64,000 bases of DNA from NCBI RefSeq assembly GCF_000376445.1, contig NZ_AQXI01000005.1:51375-115374 (forward strand). Direction: 5' to 3'. Both the position numbers and the translations under genes were made by a program. The stretch comes from Haladaptatus paucihalophilus DX253. GTDB lineage: Archaea > Halobacteriota > Halobacteria > Halobacteriales > Haladaptataceae. Of this stretch, positions 24,920 to 34,033 are shown piece by piece. Under the pieces are notes generated by a model, which made no database searches, was not told the origin of the DNA, and saw only the letters and a list, made by a program, of their open reading frames with translations. Position 1 is the stretch's first letter. Every line of letters begins with the position of its first letter.

Positions 24920-25146
24920 ATGAGTTCTAAAGGGACGTCGCGACTCACCTCATTTGCGCAAGACGCACTCGATACGCTCGCGAGCGCTGCTCCCAACGAC
25001 GGGAACTTATCTACGGGGACGCCTATGAAGTCCTGGCACAAGAAGACGATCTCCAGCAGCCTGCTGCCGCGGATATTATCGAACGGCTGCATATGCACGG
25101 CCATCTCTATGAGGTCGAGGACGGCTTTCGTCTCACCGATAACTGA
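24920..25146 (+). pseudogene. Small helical protein with frameshift
   Basis: Begins MSSKGTSRLTSFAQDALDTL in one frame, then from about 25010 the next frame reads YGDAYEVLAQEDDLQQPAAA, DIIERLHMHGHLYEVEDGFR, LTDN and TGA at 25146. The second part looks like a small winged helix ending in a hairpin (HGHLYEVEDGF). One base lost near 25008-25012. If intact, about 75 residues. Function unknown. Confidence 0.55.
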
Positions 25147-25217
25147 CCACAGAATATCTCTTGACGATCAAAGAAACGACGAATGGTGATGATGTGACGA
25201 TGCCATGCCAACCAAGA

Positions 25218-25234
25218 TTACACTGTCGTAATTA
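25218..25234 (+). repeat. Dyad element copy A near coiled-coil gene 1
   Basis: TTACACTGTCGTAATTA, itself a dyad (ATTAC-ACTGTC-GTAAT), exact reverse complement of 25447-25463 which ends the coiled-coil gene. Confidence 0.7.
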
Positions 25235-25356
25235 ACGCCCGAAAGAGAACCGTAATCACGCTAGACCTGCTCTCCCAATATTTTCCACCTCGCAAGCGCG
25301 GTGAGAAAAGTGAGAGTAATTACACCCCACAGTAACCAACCGTTCGTTCCGCATCA

Positions 25357-25383
25357 AAGGGGGGCGCAAATTGCGCCCCCCTT
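25357..25383. terminator. 27-nt perfect palindrome
   Basis: Arms AAGGGGGGCGCAA and TTGCGCCCCCCTT with one central A. Very stable hairpin in the intergenic space between two dyad copies; could terminate transcription from either side or mark a replication structure. Confidence 0.5.
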
Positions 25384-25444
25384 GTCATCTGTGGAGGAAT
25401 ACTCCGGAACCGCTTCGGGGCCAGATTACGCCCCGCGTTCGAGG

Positions 25445-25468
25445 GATAATTACGACAGTGTAATTATC
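25445..25468 (-). repeat. Dyad element copy B at the end of coiled-coil gene 1
   Basis: GATAATTAC, six-base centre, GTAATTATC; overlaps the TAA of the coiled-coil gene. Dyad centres of copies A and B are 232 bp apart. Confidence 0.7.
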
Positions 25469-26333
25469 GCGATTCCTCACCTCCCTGTTCGAGCGCAGCC
25501 CGTGACTGTTCGGCAGCGAACTCACGGAACTCCTCTGCGTTAGCGACCAACCGGGCAACCTGTCCGCCCCGCTCACCGGGTTCGAAGCGAACGAGGTTGT
25601 CTTCATCGTCCCACTCGCCTGACCCACTCACGCCACCGTCTCGCCGCGTGTGGCGCGCCAGCATTTTCATCGACCGCTGCACCGTGTTTGTGTTCGGATC
25701 GTGAATCCCGGCGCGGTGTTCCAACCGACGACGGCACGCCGACGAATCAAGTTCCAGCTTCCCGCCTTTTGTTTTCTGCGCTGATTCGATGAACTCGCGC
25801 CAAAGGAACGTCATCCGATGCTTGTTCCCCGATAGAGGCGAGTCGGCGTCTTCCCGTTCAGCGACCAGTCGTGCGGCTGTCTTCCGTTGGATTTCGATGT
25901 CGTGGGTCACGTCTGAGTTGATGAGGTCGCTCACATCCACTCGGTCGTGTTCCAAATCGGAGATTCGAGAATTGAACGACTTGATTTTCCCCGTTCCATC
26001 GTGGCTATCACGGTCTTCCCAGAGTGTCTTGTTGATACCTTGCTGACCCTTTCGGAGTGAGTTGAGTTCCTTGTGGAGGTTCCGAACGTGACCAATTGCA
26101 GCGTCGGCCACGGCTTCGGCGTGATCGGCACGATCTCGTGCATCGGCTAGTTCTTGCTCCAGTATCTCCACGCATTGCTGGAGCGATTCTATTTGTTCGT
26201 CTTTCTGATCTAATCGCTCCTCGAACGATGAGAGTCGTTCCTCAACTTCTTGGTGTGTTCTCTCCGTCTCGCACTGCTGGCTGTTTGCATTTCGATGCTG
26301 TTGGGTCGTTCCGTGTGTTGCTGAATTACTCAT
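25464..26333 (-). CDS. Coiled-coil DNA-binding protein, plasmid type (gene 1)
   Basis: 289 residues. A long heptad-repeat coiled coil at about 25-130 is followed by a compact region (about 185-255) containing FLWREFIESAQKTKGGKLEL and NTVQRSMKMLARHTRRDGG, which reads like a winged helix. A related protein lies at 34.0-34.9 kb with the same order of parts. Each has a dyad element at its 3' end and an inverted partner ~235 bp beyond. A role in plasmid replication or segregation is likely but inferred; no known family assigned. Confidence 0.65.
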   Translation of the reverse strand: MSNSATHGTTQQHRNANSQQCETERTHQEVEERLSSFEERLDQKDEQIESLQQCVEILEQELADARDRADHAEAVADAAIGHVRNLHKELNSLRKGQQGINKTLWEDRDSHDGTGKIKSFNSRISDLEHDRVDVSDLINSDVTHDIEIQRKTAARLVAEREDADSPLSGNKHRMTFLWREFIESAQKTKGGKLELDSSACRRRLEHRAGIHDPNTNTVQRSMKMLARHTRRDGGVSGSGEWDDEDNLVRFEPGERGGQVARLVANAEEFREFAAEQSRAALEQGGEESR

Positions 26334-26679
26334 TAGACGTGTCGGGTGACACGCTGATCCATCTCAGAACCACTCAGACTAGCACACTCGGAGTTACGAC
26401 TACGAACGTAACCCGAAATATTTTGCCGACTGAGCAAGAAACGACAGTTGTGGAAGCGTCGGAGGGAGCGGGTGGTAGGACACCCATTGACCTCCGACGA
26501 GACTGATATTTCTTGGCGCTGAAGTTCACCTAGTTTAGCTGTACATCTCTCAACCAGTGGCACAAACCCATGACCTATACAGTCATTTCTCAATCGAAAA
26601 TCAATTGAAGCGAGTCGCTGCGAGCATCGGCTTCCGTCTCTCGTATTGACGAACGGTGTTGAATCCATCACTCTCATCG
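26334..26679. other. Intergenic stretch without supported gene
   Basis: An open minus-strand frame (26333-26677, Cys/Arg-rich) has no start signal, motif or conserved-looking core; I see no RNA gene or strong repeat. Confidence 0.4.
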
Positions 26680-27099
26680 TTATTCCTCCAATGGAGGAAG
26701 CCCAAGATCCTCGGGTGACAGCTCTTCCAGCTGATTAGCAACGGAGTTCACTCCTTGTAATTCGGGATCATAGATTCCGTGGTGAATCAACCATATACGA
26801 GCGGTGGTATCTGACACGCCGAAGTGGGCAGCAGTACCGGCGATTGTTCCAACTTCGTCATAGACCGTCTGCAACTGCTCTGGATCACGGTACGGATACA
26901 GTTCGAGTTCGTCGATTGACGCCAGCGAGGACTGTTTCTGTGAAGTGCTTGTTGACTGTATGGAGGAATTCGTGGACGAACTCGAGGGGTTCTCAGGTGC
27001 ACTATTTGCCCACTGGTTTAGTTGGCATTGCGCGTCGGACAGCGGGGAAGCTTTACAAGAACTGGTCTCTATGCTTCGCTTACTCTGGGACATACTCAT
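26680..27099 (-). CDS. HTH protein with Ser-rich N-terminal region
   Basis: 139 residues. The first ~65 are Ser/Gln/Asn-rich and disordered; residues about 68-112 hold a helix-turn-helix of the homeodomain-like type: LYPYRDPEQLQTVYDEVGTI then AGTAAHFGVSDTTARIWLIH. The sequence pattern (probe DNA for stepwise choice of unpaired helices) resembles small recombinase- or Trp-repressor-like HTH units. Start MSMSQSKRS. It may regulate plasmid functions; unknown family. Confidence 0.6.
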   Translation of the reverse strand: MSMSQSKRSIETSSCKASPLSDAQCQLNQWANSAPENPSSSSTNSSIQSTSTSQKQSSLASIDELELYPYRDPEQLQTVYDEVGTIAGTAAHFGVSDTTARIWLIHHGIYDPELQGVNSVANQLEELSPEDLGLPPLEE

Positions 27100-27431
27100 T
27101 GGCCTGTTGCTTGGTCATGATACGCCAGAGGTGGCTGGTGCGCCCGCGAACGAGTGATTGGACCCACAGACGTTCGCTGTTCTGCGCACCGCCGACATTG
27201 ATCCGAGAGCGATGTGACCATCATGTGCCGTCTGCATGACATCACACGATGATGTATCCAGGCTCTCGGATTACGAAACGATCTCCAGCGTGGCTATCGC
27301 TTCTCACGGGGGTGTATTATTTGCACCGCTGTTACCAATGTTAATCTGTGTGAAATTAAGGAAAAGACGCTGATATATTGGGAATATATAGATACAGTAG
27401 AAAAGTACCGTAATAGAGGCTATAACCGGTG
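27100..27431. other. Intergenic stretch
   Basis: 332 nt between two minus-strand genes; the 3' half is A/T-rich (around 27350-27420). No supported gene. Confidence 0.4.
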
Positions 27432-28538
27432 TTACGGAAGGATTGGTTCGATTTCAGAAGGTCGTTTTGCCTCTGCACGATACGATTTATAGAGATCAGT
27501 TGCCCAATCGACAACTTGTTCGTTTGTACTGACGATCATTGCAATGTGTTGCCCTTTGCCGGATTTATTGTATGCGCCAATCGCTACCTTTCGAGAATCA
27601 TAAATCCCGATGCCAAGCGTATGAGACCGATCAAGAACAAGTGGATCATAGTTTGGATCATCTGATTCATCAACCACATATCGAGAGTCCGTTGATTCAA
27701 CGGCCTTCATGAAGGTTGGCCGGTCAAGGATGGCTTCAAATTCTGGCCCGATATTTAGCTTATGCATAGTTGAGTAGGTTTTGAATAAGACAGAGTTGTA
27801 AATAGAGCAGAGACCACGAAACCGATCAATATTCCGGTCATAGAGGGAGAGTGCGGTTGCAAGCACCGATGATGGACTACTCGGGTTTGAGACAACTAAA
27901 TCAGCATCAGTGAGTGCTTGGATTGGAACAGTAGCATCTTCCGGTGGCAGCCGCTGAAACCATGGGGCCTTTTCGATGAGTTGCGTGAGCGATGCTGCCA
28001 ACTCATCATACTCAGCCAGTACTTGCTCTCCGGTGGCTGTGATTTGATACTCACCACTGGTCTTTTCGACCCAGCCGTTCTCAGCGAAATGCTGTAAAAC
28101 ACGTCTGAGTGTCGAATCTGAGGGTGGATCATCAAGTTCTGTGCGAAGTTCGGTTACATGGACTTGCTTGCTCGAAACCGCTGCCAAAACTGGTACTGGA
28201 TGGTCTGACCGAGTGCAATATGCCAATTCCTGCCGCGGAATTGTGGTAAGGCACGTGTCGATGATATCAAGAAACAGAATACCACCACCAGTCATCTCGA
28301 TTCCCTCGTTATGCCGATTCACAAATCCACGATCGCTAAGAGCTGCAAGATGATTTGAGATCGACTGCCGAACAATATCTGTTTCGTCATGAATGTCCTG
28401 GACGATCGGCTCCGAAAGCGTCTGGACGCTACGAAGTACAATATGACGAGTTGTATCGACAGTCTCATTAATGACTTCCCGAATGACAAGCTCTTCTCCG
28501 GAGAGTGGATTTGTCGCTCGGTAGTCCATAGTAGTCAT
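27432..28538 (-). CDS. Two-winged-helix regulator with FilR1-type domain
   Basis: About 368 residues. Two DNA-binding segments, DIHDETDIVRQSISNHLAAL (about 55-75) and LRTELDDPPSDSTLRRVLQH, precede a C-terminal domain (about 235-365) like the FilR1 middle domain of archaeal regulators (…VVDESDDPNYDPLVLDRSHT… GIGIYDSRKVAIGAYN). Start taken at the ATG 28538: GGAG lies ten bases upstream and a TATA box (CTATAAA, 28574-28580) would start the transcript near 28552, so the ATG at 28565 is too early. It is divergent from the P450 gene and probably controls it. Confidence 0.75.
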   Translation of the reverse strand: MTTMDYRATNPLSGEELVIREVINETVDTTRHIVLRSVQTLSEPIVQDIHDETDIVRQSISNHLAALSDRGFVNRHNEGIEMTGGGILFLDIIDTCLTTIPRQELAYCTRSDHPVPVLAAVSSKQVHVTELRTELDDPPSDSTLRRVLQHFAENGWVEKTSGEYQITATGEQVLAEYDELAASLTQLIEKAPWFQRLPPEDATVPIQALTDADLVVSNPSSPSSVLATALSLYDRNIDRFRGLCSIYNSVLFKTYSTMHKLNIGPEFEAILDRPTFMKAVESTDSRYVVDESDDPNYDPLVLDRSHTLGIGIYDSRKVAIGAYNKSGKGQHIAMIVSTNEQVVDWATDLYKSYRAEAKRPSEIEPILP

Positions 28539-28681
28539 AGTAGCATCTCCGGCAGTAGTTTTCATCTATATCATTTATAGAATTGTGATTTAATCCATGT
28601 AAGATGTGAATTGTAAATACAGAATCATGATCGCGGTAGAACCTCACTGGATTTATTTGTAGGCTCGCAGGATACGATACT

Positions 28682-30019
28682 ATGAAATCAGATCTTCGCC
28701 AACCGCCAACTCCCGATGGCCACCCATTTATTGGCCACACCATCGACTTCGCCCAGAGTCCATTCGATTTTGTTGATCGAGCGATCGAAGAGTGTGGCGA
28801 CGTCTACCGAATGAAACTCCCGAGTACGCAGGTCTTCGTTTTGGCTCATCCGGACTACTTTACACAGGCTCTCGTGACCGAGATCGATGCCTTCGGGAAG
28901 AGCGACGATTTTCAGACTGCATTTGGGAACGGGGTGATTGCGACGGAAGGTGACCAGTGGCGTCGGCAGCGAGGCGTGCTTCAACCGTTCTTTACCAGAA
29001 AGCAGGTCGGAAAATACAGTGATCAGATGGTCAAGGCGACACAGCAACGCGTCGATACATGGTTGGATCGAGAAATTCTCGACATGGAAACCGAAATGAA
29101 GAATCTTACATTAGAAGTGCTGTTCGCTACCTTATTTGGACGAGAACTCCAACCGGGCGAAGGCGACGACCTTCGAACCGCAGCCGATGGCCTTCACGGA
29201 TGGTTCGCTCCGACATCGTGGTTATTACCGAACTGGGTACCAACTCTGTCACGACACAGTTTCAAAAACTCAAAGGAACGACTTCGTACCGAAATTCAGC
29301 AACTACTGACAGAACAGCGCACGTCTGATGCGAACGGGGGATCTCACTCAGAAACGCTCCTCTCGAAACTCCACAACGCACGCAATGGGACTGGTCAAAA
29401 CCAGTTGAGTCAGCAAGAAGTTGAGGGGATGATGATTACGATGATTTTCGCGGGGTATGAAACGACTGCCTCGGCACTCGCGTTTGCGTGGTACGCACTT
29501 GCGACACATCCCGATCTCCAAGAGGCGTTTCACGACGAAGTTGATACTGTTCTGGATGGTGATTCGCCTACTCAAGCAGATATTGATGAGTTGGAACTCA
29601 CGCGTCGAATTCTCAAAGAAACAATGCGGCTCTATCCGCCGATACACACTATTCCTCGTAAAACAACTCGAACGGTTGATGTAAACGGCTATCAGCTGCC
29701 CGCTAATGAAGAAGTACATCTGGGTATTCTCGCTGTCCATCGTGACGAACGGTTCTACGATGATCCGCTTTCGTTCCAGCCGGATCGATGGGAATCAGAT
29801 TTAGAAGATGAGCTTCCAGAGCATGCCTACATGCCGTTTGGTGGGGGCCGCCGGGCGTGTGTTGGCCGTGAATTTGCCTTGCTCGAAGCGACACTCGTGC
29901 TCGCGACAATCGGACAAGACTGGGAATTTGAGTGGAAGGGAAAAGATGAGCTAGCGGTTGAACCCGGACTCACACTCCAGACTCAAGGTGGTTTGCCGAT
30001 GTGGCTGAAACGACGATAA
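28682..30019 (+). CDS. Cytochrome P450 (CYP174-like)
   Basis: 445 residues, full length for a soluble P450. Visible: I-helix oxygen-binding FAGYETTASALAFAW, K-helix LKETMRLYPPI (E-x-x-R), and haem-binding FGGGRRACVGREFALLEA with Cys 393. It resembles the haloarchaeal CYP174 group (class related to CYP4/CYP102 oxygenases). A fatty or isoprenoid substrate is plausible; the UbiA prenyltransferase 2.3 kb away is a hint only. No ferredoxin or reductase gene is adjacent. Transcribed alone, divergent from the FilR1-type regulator. Confidence 0.93.
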   Translation: MKSDLRQPPTPDGHPFIGHTIDFAQSPFDFVDRAIEECGDVYRMKLPSTQVFVLAHPDYFTQALVTEIDAFGKSDDFQTAFGNGVIATEGDQWRRQRGVLQPFFTRKQVGKYSDQMVKATQQRVDTWLDREILDMETEMKNLTLEVLFATLFGRELQPGEGDDLRTAADGLHGWFAPTSWLLPNWVPTLSRHSFKNSKERLRTEIQQLLTEQRTSDANGGSHSETLLSKLHNARNGTGQNQLSQQEVEGMMITMIFAGYETTASALAFAWYALATHPDLQEAFHDEVDTVLDGDSPTQADIDELELTRRILKETMRLYPPIHTIPRKTTRTVDVNGYQLPANEEVHLGILAVHRDERFYDDPLSFQPDRWESDLEDELPEHAYMPFGGGRRACVGREFALLEATLVLATIGQDWEFEWKGKDELAVEPGLTLQTQGGLPMWLKRR

Positions 30020-30187
30020 TCGGTGGTAGTTGGTTTTCAGTCGGTCTCCGATGCGGTATGTCTCTCTTGAAATTCTCAGAGCGTGGTGAGAGTAGCATGC
30101 TGAATACAGAGCGCATATGCAGCAATCAGATTGAGAAAATATTTACCATCAGTTGTGTGCTAAAGAATGGCGTTACTTCTCCGTGGG

Positions 30188-32191
30188 TCAGTCGCTGCCT
30201 TCGTCGAAAGGTAGCTCGTCGCCACCGAGTTCAGGGGGGTAGAATTGATGACCAACCTGGTCTTCGACTATATGGGCGAAGTTGCACATGTCGACACGAA
30301 TATCGTCTGGCATATCGAGGACTTCCAGTCCGTTGTCGATATATGCGCCAAGATAGTCGATTTCATCTGGACTCGCGAGCTTCTGTACTCCGGAAAGCTG
30401 GATACGTTTCGTGACATAGTCGATGAACCGGTCAGAGGATTCCAGGCATTCGGTGATGACTTCGAGGTCATAGACGCTGGTAACGTAAGGCAGGTTGTCC
30501 TCGATGTCAGCGATGGTGGGATACTCGGTTGTGGCAATCCAATCGTACTGCTCGCGTAGTACAATGACAGGAAGATAGCGTTCAATCGTATCAGCATCAA
30601 TCGTGATGGTATCGTTGTCAGTGCTAAGTTTGGTGACCTCGCCAGCTTGGATATTGTCGATGAGGCGGGATGCTTGGTCGTGTCCATCACCGATTCCGTC
30701 GATAACGTCATCTTTTACCGCTGGATAATCGCCACGACGTGTCTGGAGAGTGAGCTTCTTTGCTTTGCATTCGATGACAATGCAGGTGTCCTCGTGGAGA
30801 ATAACAAGATCAGTCTCGTAGCTGTCCCCTGCAACCGAGTATTCCGGATTGATGAGGATCTCTATGTCTGGGAAAATAGTGAGCAAGCATTCATGCGTCC
30901 ACTCTTCCACGTAGTCTCCCCATTGTGATCCAAATTTGCCACCGTGTTCATCTTGACTACCGTAGCCAGTAAGACCAATGAGGTCGTAGTAGTATGTCTC
31001 GGCAACTGCCCGAAGTAAGGCATTGAAATGCGGAATGATATACTCGCCGTCGTGTTCGATGATTGGTCTTCCGTGCAGTGGGTTATGTTCGTAGGGGTAC
31101 GTAAAGTCGTCTTGTGGGACTGAGCCGAGTGAAACGGCCATTCGATCGAGAAAACTTTTGAATTCCTGTTCATTGTCATCGATGCGCTCAATGAGGGTTT
31201 CTTTCTCGAGCCAGAGATCCTGTTTTGCTTCCTGATAGCGTTCCTGTGCTTGATTTATTTCGTGCTGAGCTTCCCCATAGTCATCTGAATCAAGGTATGC
31301 CTCCATTCCTTCTTCGTCATCATCGTATTGATCAAGGTGCCGGATGAACCCGCCATGAGCAACCCGGGTTATCCTGCTAAATTCTCCAAAACGGTCAAGC
31401 ATCCGTTGATACTGCTCTTGATACAACTGAGAGAGATCCCTGACAAACTGGGTCGCATCTTGGATTGTGAATCCTAGCTCATTCTGTAAGATATTGTTAT
31501 GAGGCGTATACGCTCGCTCGGCTGCTTCGAGATACTGGGAAGGATATACGAACCGACTGGCAGCCAGTTCACGCCCCAATACCTGACTTTCGATAAAGTA
31601 CTGATGCCGTTCCTCCTCAGGCAGAGACTGGATATCGACTTCGTCACCAACCACGTGTAATATCAGTGACCGGGTGAGCCTGTCCGTAGTTTCGTGAACC
31701 TCATCGTAAGGGAGATCTCCTTCTTTATTGGGTTCAAGCGTACAGAGTAACCCCAACAGATACTCGATCATTTTCGGTGGGATACCCACCCCGTCCTTAT
31801 GCGTTTCCGGATCAACAGACACGGTAGACGACATCACGTAATTCTCCCCCAGCGATCCAATCAATTGCCGTGTATTCACAGTACCGAGCAAATCTCGGAG
31901 GTCTTCGATTACTTCCTCTGGCAGTGGGGTTGCATCCCGCATATCTTCAGTTTGCCCCTGGAGAGCGTTTATAAGCGGTGTGAGGTCAGTGTAGAACGCG
32001 TCCTCAGTCTCATGTTTGGGAAGTTGATCGAACATTTCATCAATCTCATCGTCCTCTTCCGCCTCTTCTTCGGCCTCGGCAAGGAGACTCCGGGCTAAGT
32101 CCCCTTCTTCAATAAAACAGGAATGACAGATTGCGATATCCCCCGTAGTATGACTTTTTGTCGGCTTGCCACAGAATTTGCAACGCATCAT
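30188..32191 (-). CDS. Large zinc-finger protein with PD-(D/E)XK nuclease-like domain
   Basis: 667 residues. N-terminal zinc ribbon CKFCGK...CHSC (residues 4-25), an acidic linker, a long helical middle (about 100-345) and a C-terminal domain with ETDLVILHEDTCIVIECKAK: Asp 461, Glu 474 and Lys 476 form the D-x12-E-x-K nuclease signature, with Glu 432/Glu 436 upstream as possible additional ligands. This is the arrangement of NERD/restriction-like endonucleases. It stands alone with no helicase or methylase neighbour, so it may be a stand-alone defence or DNA-repair factor. Function inferred. Confidence 0.68.
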   Translation of the reverse strand: MMRCKFCGKPTKSHTTGDIAICHSCFIEEGDLARSLLAEAEEEAEEDDEIDEMFDQLPKHETEDAFYTDLTPLINALQGQTEDMRDATPLPEEVIEDLRDLLGTVNTRQLIGSLGENYVMSSTVSVDPETHKDGVGIPPKMIEYLLGLLCTLEPNKEGDLPYDEVHETTDRLTRSLILHVVGDEVDIQSLPEEERHQYFIESQVLGRELAASRFVYPSQYLEAAERAYTPHNNILQNELGFTIQDATQFVRDLSQLYQEQYQRMLDRFGEFSRITRVAHGGFIRHLDQYDDDEEGMEAYLDSDDYGEAQHEINQAQERYQEAKQDLWLEKETLIERIDDNEQEFKSFLDRMAVSLGSVPQDDFTYPYEHNPLHGRPIIEHDGEYIIPHFNALLRAVAETYYYDLIGLTGYGSQDEHGGKFGSQWGDYVEEWTHECLLTIFPDIEILINPEYSVAGDSYETDLVILHEDTCIVIECKAKKLTLQTRRGDYPAVKDDVIDGIGDGHDQASRLIDNIQAGEVTKLSTDNDTITIDADTIERYLPVIVLREQYDWIATTEYPTIADIEDNLPYVTSVYDLEVITECLESSDRFIDYVTKRIQLSGVQKLASPDEIDYLGAYIDNGLEVLDMPDDIRVDMCNFAHIVEDQVGHQFYPPELGGDELPFDEGSD

Positions 32192-32331
32192 GATCAGATA
32201 AATAGAAATTCACAAACATGATCGCTTCAATCTACCGACTCAACACTACAGATTGTATTTGCATACCTTCTGTTCAGCACAATCTCCTCAAATTGCCACT
32301 GGATAGAAGTTTAAACAGAGCTGGCGGTATT

Positions 32332-33228
32332 TCACAGAAGGAGTGTCAGACGGCCACCGATGAAGGCTACTGCCGAGAAGTACATTCCAAATTTCAATAA
32401 CGACTGGCCACCCGTTGGGTCGTCGAAGCTCCGATATCCGGAGTAAAGCATCACGAACACTGCTGGTGCAACCAGTACAAGATACGCCATCCCAAACGTT
32501 CCAATGAAATACGGCACCGGACTTGCAACCATCGCGATCAGCAGCACCGCCATCGCGATCAATAGTGCGGGACGTTGCCCAATGGAAATCGGGAGTGTAT
32601 TAAGCCCTTCTTCTCGGTCTCCAGCAAGATCTTCAACGTCCTTAATCACTTCACGTGCGAACGTCGACAGCGCTGCTAAGAGAAAGAGTACACCCACGGC
32701 GGGACTCAGCTGCCCAACAGCAGCGGCACCAAAGAGAAACGTACTCCCACCAAGATACGACACAAGTAGGTTCCCGACACCCGGCAGCCCTTTGAAGAAC
32801 TCCGTATAAGTGACGAGCGCAACGAGATTCACTATCGCAATTCCCATCGCTAGCGGTGGAAGTGTGAGAGCGAATCCAGCAGCGACGGCAAACATGACGA
32901 GACTGAAGCCAAGTACTGTTCTTGGGGCTACTGCGCCACGTGGGATTGGTCGCTCAGGGTTGTTGATCCGATCAATATCTCGGTCAAAGTAGTCGTTGAT
33001 GGCCATTCCTGCCCCTGTCGCGAGAATCGTTGTGAGGGTGGCGGCACTGGTTGCGCCGAGGTGTGAAAGTATTCCACTGCCTTCCGCAACGAACGCGCCC
33101 GTGAACGTCAGCACGCCGGAGGCAATCGCATTCCCTGGCCGAGTAAGTTCGATGAGTCCACCGACCCGCTCTGCATGCGACACGCTGGGGGCTTTCTTTG
33201 CCGTCACTATAAACAGCACGAAACGCAT
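32332..33228 (-). CDS. UbiA-family prenyltransferase, (di)geranylgeranylglyceryl-phosphate synthase type
   Basis: About 298 residues, eight to nine helices. Asp-rich motifs NDYFDRDIDRINNPERPIPR (about 85-104) and KDVEDLAGDREEGLNTLP (about 205) bind the prenyl diphosphate. The first motif with RPIPRG is the form seen in archaeal geranylgeranylglyceryl-phosphate geranylgeranyltransferases, which add the second isoprenoid chain in archaeal lipid synthesis. Start uncertain (the frame opens at 33258; MRFVLFIVTAKK at 33228 is used). Presence among plasmid genes suggests a second copy. Confidence 0.85.
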   Translation of the reverse strand: MRFVLFIVTAKKAPSVSHAERVGGLIELTRPGNAIASGVLTFTGAFVAEGSGILSHLGATSAATLTTILATGAGMAINDYFDRDIDRINNPERPIPRGAVAPRTVLGFSLVMFAVAAGFALTLPPLAMGIAIVNLVALVTYTEFFKGLPGVGNLLVSYLGGSTFLFGAAAVGQLSPAVGVLFLLAALSTFAREVIKDVEDLAGDREEGLNTLPISIGQRPALLIAMAVLLIAMVASPVPYFIGTFGMAYLVLVAPAVFVMLYSGYRSFDDPTGGQSLLKFGMYFSAVAFIGGRLTLLL

Positions 33229-33316
33229 GCTGTCACACTCAAACTGACAAGATCTCATTGCGCGCTTACGTTGGTGTGTCGGAAAAGCCTATTAATTGTC
33301 ACTAGATAATTCATGC

Positions 33317-33757
33317 ATGGATCAGTCTGGCTACGAGATGACACGAAGGGAAGGACGCGCTGATATACGAGATGTGGACGTATCCGAACGAGTCCAAGCA
33401 TTTCAGCAACTACTGGCAGAGAACTCTAAGATAGAGCTGACAGATGCGATGGCTACCATTTGTGGCATCAACGAAGCCGAGTTTCGGGTGTATCTGACGG
33501 TTCTCGACCATCCACACTGCTCAATTGCTGAAATTGTTGATGTTCTCGACCGCGACTCGAGTACAGTTGGCAAGCAGTTGAAACCGCTGCTTGAACAGGA
33601 TCTTGTTGAGCGATATCCGCGAACGGTGGACAATGGGGGTATCAAGTACCTCTACGAGGCACAGTCACTCCCGGAAACCAAACAGTGGCTCCAGCACGAG
33701 TTGGATGCCTGGACAGATGCGGTTCTGTCTCAATTTTCGCGTCTTCGCGTCAACTGA
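33317..33757 (+). CDS. Winged-helix regulator (TrmB/MarR-like)
   Basis: About 146 residues from MDQSGYEMTRREGRAD. A winged helix at about 55-115: EFRVYLTVLDHPHCSIAEIV, then DVLDRDSSTVGKQLKPLLEQ and a wing LVERYPRTVDNGGIKYLYEA. Similar in size and fold to the regulator at 950-1354. The open frame begins with TTG seven codons earlier, but this ATG is better. Divergent from the UbiA gene by about 90 nt, so it may control it. Confidence 0.7.
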   Translation: MDQSGYEMTRREGRADIRDVDVSERVQAFQQLLAENSKIELTDAMATICGINEAEFRVYLTVLDHPHCSIAEIVDVLDRDSSTVGKQLKPLLEQDLVERYPRTVDNGGIKYLYEAQSLPETKQWLQHELDAWTDAVLSQFSRLRVN

Positions 33758-33818
33758 TTCCATTATCGGATTGACCGCGAACGCGTCGACGATTACGATG
33801 AAACATTACGGATTTGAC

Positions 33819-33842
33819 GAGTCACACCCGTTGTGACCGGAC
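33819..33842 (+). repeat. Dyad element copy A near coiled-coil gene 2
   Basis: 24-mer containing GTCACA-CCCGT-TGTGAC; matches the reverse complement of 34054-34077 at 23 of 24 positions. Confidence 0.7.
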
Positions 33843-34033
33843 ACGAGAGCGAAACCACGAGGTAGCCGTAACATACCACTACACTACTACTGAACAAAAG
33901 GGGTCTTCTTCCGTAGTTGTGACTAGAGTAAAAGGCGTCGGAGACGTGAGGAACCGCCCAAGCTGAAACCAGAGGCGGTCTACATGTCACGTCCCGTCCA
34001 ACGTGTCAATGTGGTTCTGTTTTCTCGCCGTTC

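Noticed and set aside
26333..26677. 114-aa minus-strand frame
   Set aside because: No ribosome-binding site or TATA box, Cys/Arg-rich, no conserved-looking segment.
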